Counted from the stretch's first letter, positions 25,009-33,010 are shown. The stretch is DNA of 47,528 nucleotides from SZUA-35 sp037969565 (GCA_037969565.1 JBBKXQ010000168.1:1-47528), one strand, 5' to 3'. Notes: a model not told the origin generated them from the letters alone. Numbers and translations are program-made.

Positions 25009-25679
25009 TCAGCCGACTCACCAACCGAACCGCCCTCGTCGTCGTTGCCCTCCTCGTGTTCGCAACGCCCGTCATGGCCTCGCTCGTCGTGCAGAACTTC
25101 ATGCAGGCCGACATCACGGCGGCCGCCCCCTGTTTCTTCAAGGTGGCCGGTGACGACACGACCAGCTACAACGGCGGAGACGCCGATGATCCACTCGTCG
25201 CCTTCGATGCCACGCAGACCGTCAATGTCGATGGCAGCAACCTCATCGAAGAGACGATCACCGTGCGGGGTATGACCGGAGACCGGATCGTGTACACCGA
25301 TGTCGTGCGGTATCAGAATCGTTGTGACGTCAGCCTCGAGGTGCGACTCGCGGCCGATGGCAGTGCCGGCACCGGCAACTGGACCGACCGTTCTGCTCGG
25401 ATCTATCTCTCCACGTCGTCCGATGTGATCGGCGCAGCTGATGCATCCGAAGTTGCGCCCGCCGGTCTCCCCGGTGATGTCGGCGTCTCGAGCGGATGGG
25501 ATGCGAACCCGATCGTGGTCAACGCAGGAGGCACCATCTCTCAGTCGTCGACCGGCACGGTCGTGGTGGCGCCTGGCCGGGAGCTCCGTGGGGCCATCGT
25601 CGTCTCCACCGGCAGTTCGGCAAGTGGGGCCATCGGAAGCGTGAACTGGCAAGCACGGGCAACCAACTCCAACGACTGA
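25005..25679 (+). CDS. Secreted beta-rich protein of unknown function
   Basis: The ATG at 25005 gives 224 residues with a clear signal peptide (hydrophobic 10-22, cleavage near PVMAS). The mature part is Thr/Ser/Gly/Asp-rich with alternating hydrophobic residues, suggesting a beta-sandwich. GDRIVYTDVVRYQNRCDVSLEVRL and a late PGRELRGAIVVSTG segment loosely recall TasA/CalY-type matrix proteins, in which a conserved Asn in a strand is followed by a second hydrophobic strand, but the diagnostic AxFTD segment is missing. Two cysteines could pair. It is the last gene of the cluster, followed by a hairpin. I would not assign a function. Confidence 0.75.
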   Translation: MISRLTNRTALVVVALLVFATPVMASLVVQNFMQADITAAAPCFFKVAGDDTTSYNGGDADDPLVAFDATQTVNVDGSNLIEETITVRGMTGDRIVYTDVVRYQNRCDVSLEVRLAADGSAGTGNWTDRSARIYLSTSSDVIGAADASEVAPAGLPGDVGVSSGWDANPIVVNAGGTISQSSTGTVVVAPGRELRGAIVVSTGSSASGAIGSVNWQARATNSND

Positions 25680-25680
25680 T

Positions 25681-25696
25681 CGCTCATCGCTGAGCG
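25681..25696. terminator. Hairpin between convergent genes
   Basis: CGCTCA, a TCGC loop and TGAGCG form a 6-bp stem in the 32-base gap between the secreted protein gene and the yihY-like gene. No T-tract is present; position is the main support. Confidence 0.35.
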
Positions 25697-25711
25697 TCGA
25701 GAACGACTGGG

Positions 25712-26680
25712 TCAGGGGCGTCGGCCGAACACGATCAACGCGCCCACGATCAATGCGGCCTTCCCGAATCCCACCGTTCCTGTGGGCTCGGTCGCAGCTT
25801 TCGTGGTCGACCGGTTGCCCATGATCGAGTCGAGACCCTGGTAGTCCGGCGTCTCTCGTACCGAGTTCACCTCCGCGCCGATGACGATGGCAATCGCCGT
25901 CAGTTGCAAGAAGATGATGATGGCCGCGATCGAGCCCAGAATCCCGTACGAGGCAGGCATCGAACCCGCCGCGAACGTGAAATACAGGCTGAAGAGCACG
26001 GCGAAAGTCAAGAGCATCAGCGCACCGACAACGGCTCCTGGATTTCTCCAAGGCGTCTTCGGCGAGCGGTCGGGGCTGTATCGATACAGCACGGTGAACG
26101 CGAACACCATGAAGATCAACATGCCGATGTAGCTGCCGATGCTCACGGCCACGGTGAGTGGACCGCCGAGACCGAGCGCGGACAACACGTTGGGGAGTGC
26201 GCCGAACACGAACCCCATCAGAGCAACGGTGACGATGCCGCCGGCCGTCAGTCCATAGGCCAAGAGCCGGACCTTCCATCCTGTGCGCTCGTCAATCGCC
26301 TCATAGGCGAGCGCGATCACGTTCATCAACTTCTGCAGGGCCCCCGAAGCGGCCCAGAGGGCGACGACGATTCCGATGAGGAGAGCGACGACTCCGCTGC
26401 CCTTGGCGTCTTCGACGGCGTTGGCCAGTTGGTCGTTGATGAGCGCAGCTGAATCCCTCTCCATCCCTTTCGTCAGATCGGAGATCTGGCTGGCGATCTG
26501 CGCTGGATCGGTGACCAACGCATAGACCGAGATGATCGCCACCAATGTTGGGATCAGGGCGAGCAACCCGTAGAAGGCAATTCCGGCGGCGATGACCACG
26601 ACATTGTGTTCGCTGATGCGGTCTGCCAGCTCCCTCGCCCGGCTCAGGAGTGTTTGTTTTGGTGCCGCTGCCGTTGTCAT
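25712..26680 (-). CDS. YihY/BrkB family inner-membrane protein
   Basis: This 322-residue protein has about six transmembrane helices and the family pattern: an N-terminal amphipathic region, AAGIAFYGLLALIPTLVAIISVYALV (about 31-56), a long loop, then SGALQKLMNVIALAYEA and late TM segments with PASYGILGSIAAIIIFLQLTAIAIVIGAEVN. Members were once called ribonuclease BN in error; the actual role, possibly transport or envelope stability, is unsettled. AAGGCAGAG precedes the ATG. The C-terminal 45 residues end in a further hydrophobic segment, which is longer than usual. Confidence 0.9.
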   Translation of the reverse strand: MTTAAAPKQTLLSRARELADRISEHNVVVIAAGIAFYGLLALIPTLVAIISVYALVTDPAQIASQISDLTKGMERDSAALINDQLANAVEDAKGSGVVALLIGIVVALWAASGALQKLMNVIALAYEAIDERTGWKVRLLAYGLTAGGIVTVALMGFVFGALPNVLSALGLGGPLTVAVSIGSYIGMLIFMVFAFTVLYRYSPDRSPKTPWRNPGAVVGALMLLTFAVLFSLYFTFAAGSMPASYGILGSIAAIIIFLQLTAIAIVIGAEVNSVRETPDYQGLDSIMGNRSTTKAATEPTGTVGFGKAALIVGALIVFGRRP

Positions 26681-26725
26681 GCTCTGCCTTGTGGTTCGGA
26701 GTTCAGGTCGTCGAGGGGTGAGAAA

Positions 26726-26932
26726 TCAGTTCATCTCGTCGTCGAACTCGTCGCTGTCAAGATCGATGATGTGGGCACCGGTGCGATCCCGGGCCGTACC
26801 AGTCCTGCGCCCGATGGCGACCGCCTTGGGTCGAAATCGATTCTGGGGAAAATTGATGCGGTCGATCAGGACGGCCAGCAGCCCCAAGAGGATGGCGGCC
26901 CCGATCAGTTCGAAAACGACGTTTTCAGTCAT
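26726..26932 (-). CDS. Small single-span membrane protein
   Basis: This 68-residue protein has one hydrophobic segment (about 7-24), a basic middle (RFRPKAVAIGRRTGTARDRT) and an acidic C-terminus (DLDSDEFDDEMN). The ATG at 26932 is 11 bases downstream of TACGAT, a plausible -10. It lies 45 bases upstream of the yihY-like gene on the same strand, so cotranscription is likely. I recognise no family. Confidence 0.6.
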   Translation of the reverse strand: MTENVVFELIGAAILLGLLAVLIDRINFPQNRFRPKAVAIGRRTGTARDRTGAHIIDLDSDEFDDEMN

Positions 26933-26968
26933 GACAGCGATCCATCGTAGGGCAACACGTTGCGAGCG

Positions 26969-27850
26969 CTACGGCAGAAGCGCATCGGCCAGAAGACGCC
27001 ACGCCTCGAGCGGTACTGCGGTTGGGTCGGCTTGGAGGACCTGAACGCAGACATGATCGGCACCGGCATCGTGATGGGCCTTCACTCGGGCGAGGACATC
27101 GTCGAGCGAGCCCCAGGCAACAATGGCATCGACGACCCGATCGTCGGCGTTCTTGATCTCGTCTTCACTGAACCCCAGCCGGATCAGATTGTTGGCGTAG
27201 TTCGGCAGTTTCAAATAGACGGCCATGCTCTTGCGGGCAATGTCGCGGGCGATGCTCGGGTCGGTTTCGAGCACCACCATCTGTTCGACGGCCAGTAACT
27301 TGTCGGGTCCGATGGCGGCTCGGGCAATGGGGGTGTGTTCGACCGGGACGAAATAGGGGTGGGCGCCGTCGGCGGCTGTCGCCGAGAGTTCGAGCATCTT
27401 GGGCCCGAGTGCGGCTAGCAGGACGGTGGTGGGCTCGGCGGGCTCCACTCCTTTGAACATGGCGGCGTCCATCTGGGCCAGGTACTCGCGCATCTTCGAC
27501 AGCGGCTTCGTGTAGTCGTGCTTGCGAACCCACTCCGTGATCGTGTGATGACTGACCCCGAGGCCGAGCAGAAATCGACCATCGAACGCCTCGTTCAGTG
27601 TCTTCGCCCCGTTTGCCGTGCTCGTGGCATCGCGAGCCCAGATCGAGGCGATGCCCGTTGCAACCCGAAGATTCTGGGTGGCGGAGAGCATGACGGCGGC
27701 CGAGACGAACGGGTGGCGAGACACGGTTTCCGGGATCCACAAGCAGGGCCACCCTGCTTCGTCCAGTTCGGCCACGACCTCGCGAACTTCCGAGGTGGGA
27801 TGAGCGTCGAGCACGCCCTGCCAGATACCAACCTTGCCGATGTCGATCAT
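26969..27850 (-). CDS. LLM class F420-dependent oxidoreductase
   Basis: This 293-residue TIM-barrel protein belongs to the luciferase-like flavin/F420 superfamily. It begins GKVGIWQG and shows WIPE near residue 40, ATGIASIWARDATSTANGAKTLNEAFDGRFLLGLGVSHH, and ALGPKMLELSATAADGAHPYFVP, the shared phosphate-binding pattern. The pattern looks like the actinobacterial MSMEG_4141-type subfamily, a recollection I cannot verify here. Cofactor is probably F420; substrate unknown. The start at 27850 lacks a ribosome site, but TAGGTT lies seven bases upstream, suggesting a leaderless mRNA. The open frame extends further upstream without conserved sequence. Confidence 0.88.
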   Translation of the reverse strand: MIDIGKVGIWQGVLDAHPTSEVREVVAELDEAGWPCLWIPETVSRHPFVSAAVMLSATQNLRVATGIASIWARDATSTANGAKTLNEAFDGRFLLGLGVSHHTITEWVRKHDYTKPLSKMREYLAQMDAAMFKGVEPAEPTTVLLAALGPKMLELSATAADGAHPYFVPVEHTPIARAAIGPDKLLAVEQMVVLETDPSIARDIARKSMAVYLKLPNYANNLIRLGFSEDEIKNADDRVVDAIVAWGSLDDVLARVKAHHDAGADHVCVQVLQADPTAVPLEAWRLLADALLP

Positions 27851-27857
27851 CTGCCCG

Positions 27858-27863
27858 AACCTA
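27858..27863 (-). promoter_or_regulatory. Putative leaderless promoter -10 (TAGGTT)
   Basis: On the minus strand TAGGTT is followed by seven bases and the ATG of the LLM gene. The spacing would place transcription at the start codon. It matches the arrangement at 5425 and 32874. Confidence 0.45.
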
Positions 27864-27889
27864 GTGTGCGACCGATCCCTCGTCCTCAC

Positions 27890-27939
27890 CGTTCTGGAGT
27901 CGCCTACCGCCGAAATCGACGGTAGGCGACTCCAGAACG
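27890..27939. repeat. 20-bp perfect inverted repeat with 10-base loop
   Basis: Bases 27890-27909 and 27920-27939 are exact reverse complements, separated by CCGAAATCGA. It sits 11 bases beyond the stop of the acetyltransferase gene and about 40 bases upstream of the LLM start, both on the minus strand. No T-tract follows, and the stem is much longer than a normal terminator. It may be a terminator, an operator for the LLM promoter or a mobile palindromic element. Confidence 0.8.
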
Positions 27940-27950
27940 CAGCCGAATGC

Positions 27951-28994
27951 CTAACGACGTGACCTTCCACGGCTTGGCCGACTTCGTTTGGACCGCTCGA
28001 CCACGAGGGTGATCGACGTTTCCGCCTGATCGGCCCAGCGCCGCTTGTAGTCCATGTCCATGCCGAGGTCGTAGATCTCGATCGGGTCTGGCTCGCCGCT
28101 CAACGCCCTGATGGTATGGAGTTGGAGTAGATGGCTCACCGACAGATTTCGGACCGTCTCGACATGGCTCAACTGAAGTCCGCGATAGCGAGAGCCCCGA
28201 ACCCCGCCGAAGATGAATCCCACATCCTCACCGTCGAGTCGAGCAATCGACGCTCGGAATCGTCCTTGCCTCTGAAGGCGGACGATCATCAACTCGTAGA
28301 ACTGATGCATTGGTGGGGACGTGATTCCATCGCTCTCCAGGCCCTTCCAACTCCGGCGTTCGATGGCGACGCAACGCTCGTACGCCGACGGGTCCTGCGA
28401 GATGTCGACCACCGAGACCCCTTCGCGCTCGGCTTTCGCTTGCGCCTGACGTAGCGATCGCCGAAAGCGGGGGCTTCGCCGTTGAAGCCAAGCATCGGGT
28501 CCGTCCCCGAGTAACGCGTGTTGCCGAGTGATGCCTTCGTTGGCTCCAACCGATCCAAGAGCCGCGAGTTCGGATGCGAGATCGGCCGTGAACCGACTTC
28601 GGGGGAGGCCGGGCAAGACCAGCCAATGCCAATCCGGGATCGGGTCGAGTTCTGCGAGAAGCAAGGCGGACATGGCCCGCCCGTCGACCCCGAGAATCGG
28701 CGAGGCGAAGCCCCACAGTGGTTCGAGCCCGGCGATCGCCCCTCGATCGTCGGCGGTGCGATAGCGGGCGAGGAGCGCGGCGCCGACACCTTCTTCAAGA
28801 ACGGTGAGGGGCTCGGTTTCGGGAGCGAACGCGATGTGCGCAGGCAGAATCCAGTCGAGGGTGGAGCACCACGGATCAATGTCGGGCGTGACATCGACGA
28901 GTTCCTCGATTGCCTGCGAATGCTGGTCCAGCGCGGCCATCCGGTCGACGGCCAATTTGTCGACAGGCAATCGGTCGACGGGCAGTTGGTCCAC
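27951..28994 (-). CDS. GNAT/CelD-like acetyltransferase (BioF2-like domain)
   Basis: The predicted 347-residue protein resembles the CelD/BcsL and FemX-like double-GNAT family. It has an N-terminal substrate domain with DPWCSTLDWILP, the helix RRSPRFRRSLRQAQAKAEREGVSVVDIS, then the GNAT_6 core with ERRSWKG, FRASIARLDGEDVGFIFGG and a C-terminal YDLGMDMDYKRRWADQ. Relatives act on sugars or amino acids in envelope or pigment synthesis; the substrate here is unknown. Starts are uncertain: GTG at 28994 lies seven bases after CACAAT (29007-29002 on the minus strand), consistent with leaderless initiation, and an ATG lies at 28940. The first 20 residues from the GTG are a fourfold VDxLP-type repeat. 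A basic tail ends the protein. Confidence 0.75.
   Translation of the reverse strand: MDQLPVDRLPVDKLAVDRMAALDQHSQAIEELVDVTPDIDPWCSTLDWILPAHIAFAPETEPLTVLEEGVGAALLARYRTADDRGAIAGLEPLWGFASPILGVDGRAMSALLLAELDPIPDWHWLVLPGLPRSRFTADLASELAALGSVGANEGITRQHALLGDGPDAWLQRRSPRFRRSLRQAQAKAEREGVSVVDISQDPSAYERCVAIERRSWKGLESDGITSPPMHQFYELMIVRLQRQGRFRASIARLDGEDVGFIFGGVRGSRYRGLQLSHVETVRNLSVSHLLQLHTIRALSGEPDPIEIYDLGMDMDYKRRWADQAETSITLVVERSKRSRPSRGRSRR
28941..28994 (-). repeat. 15-bp degenerate tandem repeat at the acetyltransferase 5' end
   Basis: About four 15-base units, each with GTCGAC or GTCCAC, encode VDQLP, VDRLP, VDKLA and VDRMA on the minus strand. They occupy the first codons from the GTG start, beside a divergent promoter region, as in the GH13 gene. 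Confidence 0.7.
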
Positions 28995-29072
28995 AGGTTC
29001 GATTGTGTCAGTCTCAGCGTCGTAATGAATGGTGGGAACCCGAATCCGATCGAAGCGCGTGAGGAGCAAGTG

Positions 29073-29924
29073 ATGGACAAGCCGACAGTTCTGGTCGATG
29101 GGCTCGCCTTTGGTGAGGGCCCACGTTGGCGAAATGACAGGCTGTATTACTCCGACATGCACCGCCAGGTCGTCGAGTCGGTCACGCTCGACGGCGTCGT
29201 CGAACACGTCTGTGATGTCCCCAACGACCCGTCGGGGCTGGGTTGGCTTCCCGACGGACGGCTCGTGATCGCGTCGATGCGCGATCGAGCGATCCTTCGG
29301 CAGGAGACCACGGGTGAGGTCGTGGTCCACGCCGACCTCTCCGACCTGGCGAGTTGGTATGTGAACGACCTCGTGGTCGACGGCGATGGTCGGATCTATG
29401 TCGGCAATTTCGGGTTCGATCTCCACGGTGATTCCCCCATGGAATTCGCGCCGGCCGAACTCATCATCGTCGAGCCCGATGGGAGGGCCCACGTGGCGGA
29501 TTCGCTCATGGCCTTTCCCAACGGTTCGGTCATCACGCCCGACGGCAACACGCTCATCGTCGCCCAATCGTTCGGACGAGATCTCGTCGCCTTCGATCGA
29601 GCCTCGGATGGATCGTTGTCCGGGCGCCGACAATGGGCCGATCTCGACGGCAGAGTGCCTGACGGCATCTGCTTGGATGCCGAGAATGCCGTTTGGTTTG
29701 CTGATCCGGTGAACGGCGGATGCGTCCGGGTGGCCGAGGGAGGCAAGGTTCTCGATGAATTGCCGACCGACCAGTTGGCGTTCGCCTGCATGCTCGGTGG
29801 GCCGGAGGGACACCATCTCTTCGTTCTCACCGCGTCCAACTCACATCCGGACGAAGCGAAGAAGAACCTCGACGGCCAGATCATCGTGGTGAAGGTGGAG
29901 TCGCCACACGCCGGCCGGCCGTAG
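29073..29924 (+). CDS. SMP-30/gluconolactonase/LRE family protein
   Basis: This 283-residue six-bladed beta-propeller probably hydrolyses sugar or other lactones using a divalent metal. Candidate metal ligands fit the family: Glu15 (GEGPRW), Asn98 (WYVNDLVVD), Asn150 (AFPNGSVITPDG) and Asp197 (VPDGICLD). GAGGAG lies six bases before the ATG at 29073. It is divergent from the acetyltransferase gene, the starts 78 bases apart, and is followed by a strong hairpin. No signal peptide is visible. Upstream in-frame sequence is antisense to the acetyltransferase gene and was excluded. Confidence 0.92.
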   Translation: MDKPTVLVDGLAFGEGPRWRNDRLYYSDMHRQVVESVTLDGVVEHVCDVPNDPSGLGWLPDGRLVIASMRDRAILRQETTGEVVVHADLSDLASWYVNDLVVDGDGRIYVGNFGFDLHGDSPMEFAPAELIIVEPDGRAHVADSLMAFPNGSVITPDGNTLIVAQSFGRDLVAFDRASDGSLSGRRQWADLDGRVPDGICLDAENAVWFADPVNGGCVRVAEGGKVLDELPTDQLAFACMLGGPEGHHLFVLTASNSHPDEAKKNLDGQIIVVKVESPHAGRP

Positions 29925-29967
29925 TTCGGTCGGATTCAGCGCCGGCGCTCAACCGTCAGCATTCGGT

Positions 29968-29995
29968 TGCCAGTGGGCCATTTGGCCCACTGGCA
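29968..29995 (+). terminator. Strong hairpin after the SMP-30 gene (shared core)
   Basis: A 12-bp perfect stem with an ATTT loop lies 43 bases after the SMP-30 stop. There is no U-tract. Its tip TGGGCCATTTGGC is the same 13 bases found in the hairpin at 19787-19816, although the outer stem sequences differ. Confidence 0.6.
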
Positions 29996-30075
29996 CAGGG
30001 CCGATCGGTCTCAATTGTTCGAGAACTTGGGCTGCGGAGGTGTAGGAAACCCCCAAGTCGGTCGATGGGCATTGG

Positions 30076-31542
30076 GTGAATCTTGATGTCGAGCCGCAAT
30101 TTCGTCGAATGCGCCGCAACGAACTGATGGGCGGTGCGCCCACATCGGAACGTGAGCCGACCGGGTACGACGCGACTGACTCGAATCGGACGCCCCATCA
30201 CCCGACCCAGACCAGGCGGACGAGTTCGACCGGGGTCCCCTTCGAACGCCGCCAGCCGCCTCGGGGTCACTTGCTGCTGGAGCTGCCGAGTGCGCCTCAG
30301 AAGTTGATGGAGCTCGGCATACCCGAAGGACTCGTCGAAGACATCTTCATGCGGCGACTGCTCCTGGTGAAACGATCAACGACCACCGAGGTGGCTCGTG
30401 AACTGTCGATCAGCCTGCAAGTGGCCCAGAAGGTGGCAGACGAACTCCGAGACAAGGGCTACCTGGAATACCTGGGTCTCGATGGGCGCGACTACCGGTT
30501 CGGGCTGACCGAAGCCGGACACGCGGCGACCCTCGAACGGACCAAGCTCTCGCTCTACGCCAGCCACGTTCCGGTTTCGTTGCTCGAGTACCACCACGTC
30601 GTCGAGGGCCAACGGGCCCACCTCGATCTCGATCAGGAGGCGGTTCGCGATCTGTTTGCCGACCTCGTGATGCCGGATCGCCTGATCGACAAGATCGGAT
30701 TTGCCCTGCTCAACGATGGCGCCATGTTCCTCTACGGGCCGCCCGGCACCGGCAAGACCAGCATCGCCGAACGAATGGGCGGTGTGTTCAGCAGCCACAT
30801 TCTCGTTCCCCACTGCATCGAGGCCGACGGCCAGGTGGTGATGGTGTTCGATCCCGTCGTTCACAAGCCGGTCGCCAAACAACCCGAAGGTCTCGATCCT
30901 CGCTGGGTGTTGTGCGAACGCCCGCTCGTCATCGTTGGTGGCGAACTCGGGATGGGAATGCTCGATCTCAGCTTCGAGCAGGTCGCGGGTGTCTACAGCC
31001 CGTCGATCCAGTTGCTCGCGAACAACGGCATCCTCGTGATCGACGACTTCGGTCGGCAGACGATCACTCCCGAGGAAATCCTCAACCGATGGATCGTCCC
31101 TCTCTCCCGAAACGTCGACTATCTGAAGCTGAACAACGGCGCCAAGATCACGGTGCCGTTCGCCGTGAAACTGGTGGTCTCGAGCAACTTCGATCCCAAC
31201 CGCCTGGGTGACGACGCCTTTCTCCGCCGACTTCGCAACAAGGTGTTCGTGGGTCCCTGCACCGACGCCGCGTTCGATGCCATCCTGGCCAAGTCGGCGT
31301 CGGACATGGGCATCTCGGTCAGTGACGGAGCCGCAAGCCATCTCCGGGCCGTGGCCATCCGCTGGGTCGGCGAACTACGGCCCTACATCGCCGTTGACTT
31401 CTGCGATCTGCTCCGCGGGATCTGTCACTATCGCCGGCAACCGCCCGTCATGGACAACCTCATGATCGACGAGATCTCCGACGTCTATTTCGTCGACTCG
31501 GAAGCGGTCAACTCGAAGTGGTCCCAGAGGCAGCCAACCTGA
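30076..31542 (+). CDS. AAA+ ATPase with N-terminal winged-helix domain
   Basis: This 488-residue protein has a disordered, basic N-terminus (to about 65) and a winged-helix-like domain (about 75-155; RSTTTEVARELSISLQVAQKVADELRDKGYLEYLG). The AAA+ module has Walker A GPPGTGKT (221-228), Walker B GILVIDDFGRQ (about 318-328) and sensor VVSSNFDP. The insert PHCIEADGQVVMVFDPVVHKPV before Walker B is unusual. Relatives are annotated only as ATP-binding proteins and are sometimes near pilus genes, but none occur here. The GTG at 30076 is the longest start; ATGs at 30109 and 30127 are equally plausible and none has a clear ribosome site. Function is unknown; energy-dependent remodelling with DNA or protein binding is inferred. 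Confidence 0.85.
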   Translation: MNLDVEPQFRRMRRNELMGGAPTSEREPTGYDATDSNRTPHHPTQTRRTSSTGVPFERRQPPRGHLLLELPSAPQKLMELGIPEGLVEDIFMRRLLLVKRSTTTEVARELSISLQVAQKVADELRDKGYLEYLGLDGRDYRFGLTEAGHAATLERTKLSLYASHVPVSLLEYHHVVEGQRAHLDLDQEAVRDLFADLVMPDRLIDKIGFALLNDGAMFLYGPPGTGKTSIAERMGGVFSSHILVPHCIEADGQVVMVFDPVVHKPVAKQPEGLDPRWVLCERPLVIVGGELGMGMLDLSFEQVAGVYSPSIQLLANNGILVIDDFGRQTITPEEILNRWIVPLSRNVDYLKLNNGAKITVPFAVKLVVSSNFDPNRLGDDAFLRRLRNKVFVGPCTDAAFDAILAKSASDMGISVSDGAASHLRAVAIRWVGELRPYIAVDFCDLLRGICHYRRQPPVMDNLMIDEISDVYFVDSEAVNSKWSQRQPT

Positions 31543-31561
31543 ACCAGCCGGTCGATGGCGG

Positions 31562-31579
31562 GGCCCGCCGCTCCGGGCC
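31562..31579. terminator. GC-rich hairpin between convergent genes
   Basis: GGCCCG, a six-base loop and CGGGCC form a 6-bp stem in the 37-base gap between the AAA ATPase gene and the convergent MFS gene. It lacks a T-tract. Confidence 0.35.
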
Positions 31580-32866
31580 TCACTGCTCGAGTGGATCGAG
31601 ACTGACCGTCATGAGGCTCGTGTCGCGGGGGTCATCCAGTCGAGCCACCCAGGCTTTGTTGGTGTGCAGCAAGATTCCGAGCAACAGAACAATCGCACCG
31701 GCGGTGGTGACGACCAGCCGTGGATTGGTTGCGTCGGAGAGTCGTGTCTGGACCAGTGCGCCGATCGGGTAGGCGCCGGTGAACACCATGATCCGGGTGG
31801 CCATCACTCGACCTCGGATCTGATCCGCCACGATGTACTGCACGGCCGTGTTGCTCGTTGCCACGATGGTGATGAAGCAGGCCCCGGCCAGCAAGAGCCC
31901 GATCGCTCCCTGCACGGGAGTGGTCGACGTGCCGAAGATCATGATCGAGATGCCGTACAGCGGCAGGGACACGAGGGCCAGCGAGGCACGGGAGAAATCT
32001 CCGAAGACACCACTGACGATCGGCGCACCGAGAATGGCGCCGAACCCGAGCATGGCGCTGAGCAGGCCGACAGCCCAGGCCTCGACGTCGTAGACCTGTG
32101 CGGCGAACACGACCACGAACTGGACCACCGGAAAACCGAGCAAAGCGACAACACCCGCCAGCGAGATTCCGACGCCGATGCCGGGTTGACTGCGGATGTA
32201 ACGCAGCGATTCGGCGAAGCCCTTGAACACCGGTCGTTTCTGCCGCTGTTGGTTGGTCTGGCCCGGGTCGATCACGAGCAGTGCGATCAGCACGGCCCCG
32301 AAACTGGCGGCATTCATGAGGAACGCCGTCTCCGGCCCAGCGGCGAAGATGAACGCTCCACCGAGGGCCGGGCCGACCGCTCTGGCGGTGTTGAACTGGA
32401 GGCTGTTCAGGGAGATGGCCGATTGGAGATCTTCGGGCGGGACCAGCAGGGGGATGAATGATTGCCATGTCGGGATGGTGAAGCCGCTGATGATTCCGCC
32501 GATGGCGGCGACACCAACGATCGCAAGCGGCTCGCGGACACCGGCCGTCCAGATTCCGTAGAGCAGAAGCGCGGCGAGAGCGGCGCCGCTCTGGCCCACG
32601 ATCAAGACCCTCCGCCGGTCGTATCGATCGGCGACGTTGCCGGCGAGTGGGCCCAGCAGCGTTGCCGGAAAGAGCGACGCGAAGGCCGAGATCCCGGCCC
32701 ACGTTGCACCGCCCGTGATTTCGACGAGCACGAATGGGATGGCCAAGTTCTGAAGCCAGGTGCCGGAGTTGGAGATCAGGGCTCCGACCCAGAAACGCCG
32801 GAAATTCTGATGCCGGAAAGCGCGCATGCCGTGAGCGAAGCCGCTCTGCCGCGGTGGTGCGTCCAT
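31580..32866 (-). CDS. MFS transporter, EntS/MFS_3-like
   Basis: This 428-residue permease has about 12 transmembrane segments. It starts with FRHQNFRRFWVGALISNSGTWLQNLAIPFVL, a pattern typical of the MFS_3 (enterobactin exporter EntS-like) group, and carries motif A as GPLAGNVADRYDRRRVL (about 73-89). Substrate is unknown; relatives export siderophores, macrolides or other small molecules. The ATG at 32866 is seven bases after TAGGGT, indicating a leaderless start; an upstream in-frame ATG at 32908 is less convincing. It is divergent from the second MFS gene, 144 bases away. Confidence 0.9.
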   Translation of the reverse strand: MDAPPRQSGFAHGMRAFRHQNFRRFWVGALISNSGTWLQNLAIPFVLVEITGGATWAGISAFASLFPATLLGPLAGNVADRYDRRRVLIVGQSGAALAALLLYGIWTAGVREPLAIVGVAAIGGIISGFTIPTWQSFIPLLVPPEDLQSAISLNSLQFNTARAVGPALGGAFIFAAGPETAFLMNAASFGAVLIALLVIDPGQTNQQRQKRPVFKGFAESLRYIRSQPGIGVGISLAGVVALLGFPVVQFVVVFAAQVYDVEAWAVGLLSAMLGFGAILGAPIVSGVFGDFSRASLALVSLPLYGISIMIFGTSTTPVQGAIGLLLAGACFITIVATSNTAVQYIVADQIRGRVMATRIMVFTGAYPIGALVQTRLSDATNPRLVVTTAGAIVLLLGILLHTNKAWVARLDDPRDTSLMTVSLDPLEQ

Positions 32867-32873
32867 CTCTGCC

Positions 32874-32879
32874 ACCCTA
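32874..32879 (-). promoter_or_regulatory. Putative leaderless promoter -10 (TAGGGT)
   Basis: On the minus strand TAGGGT is followed by GGCAGAG and the MFS ATG. The spacing equals that seen at 27858-27863. GGGTGG could alternatively act as a weak ribosome site. Confidence 0.4.
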
Positions 32880-33010
32880 TGGGCCGCCGACTGAGCCCTT
32901 CGAATCATGCCGACCGAGAGGCCGCCGAACACCAACGGTCGGACAACACAATTTCGGTCGCTTCCGAGCGCCGCGGTAGCGTTCGCCTCCATTCGGTGAT
33001 TGGGGAGACG

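Noticed and set aside
26210..26680. YihY-like gene as ribonuclease BN
   Set aside because: The old name for this family came from a misassignment; the sequence is a multi-span membrane protein with no nuclease motif.
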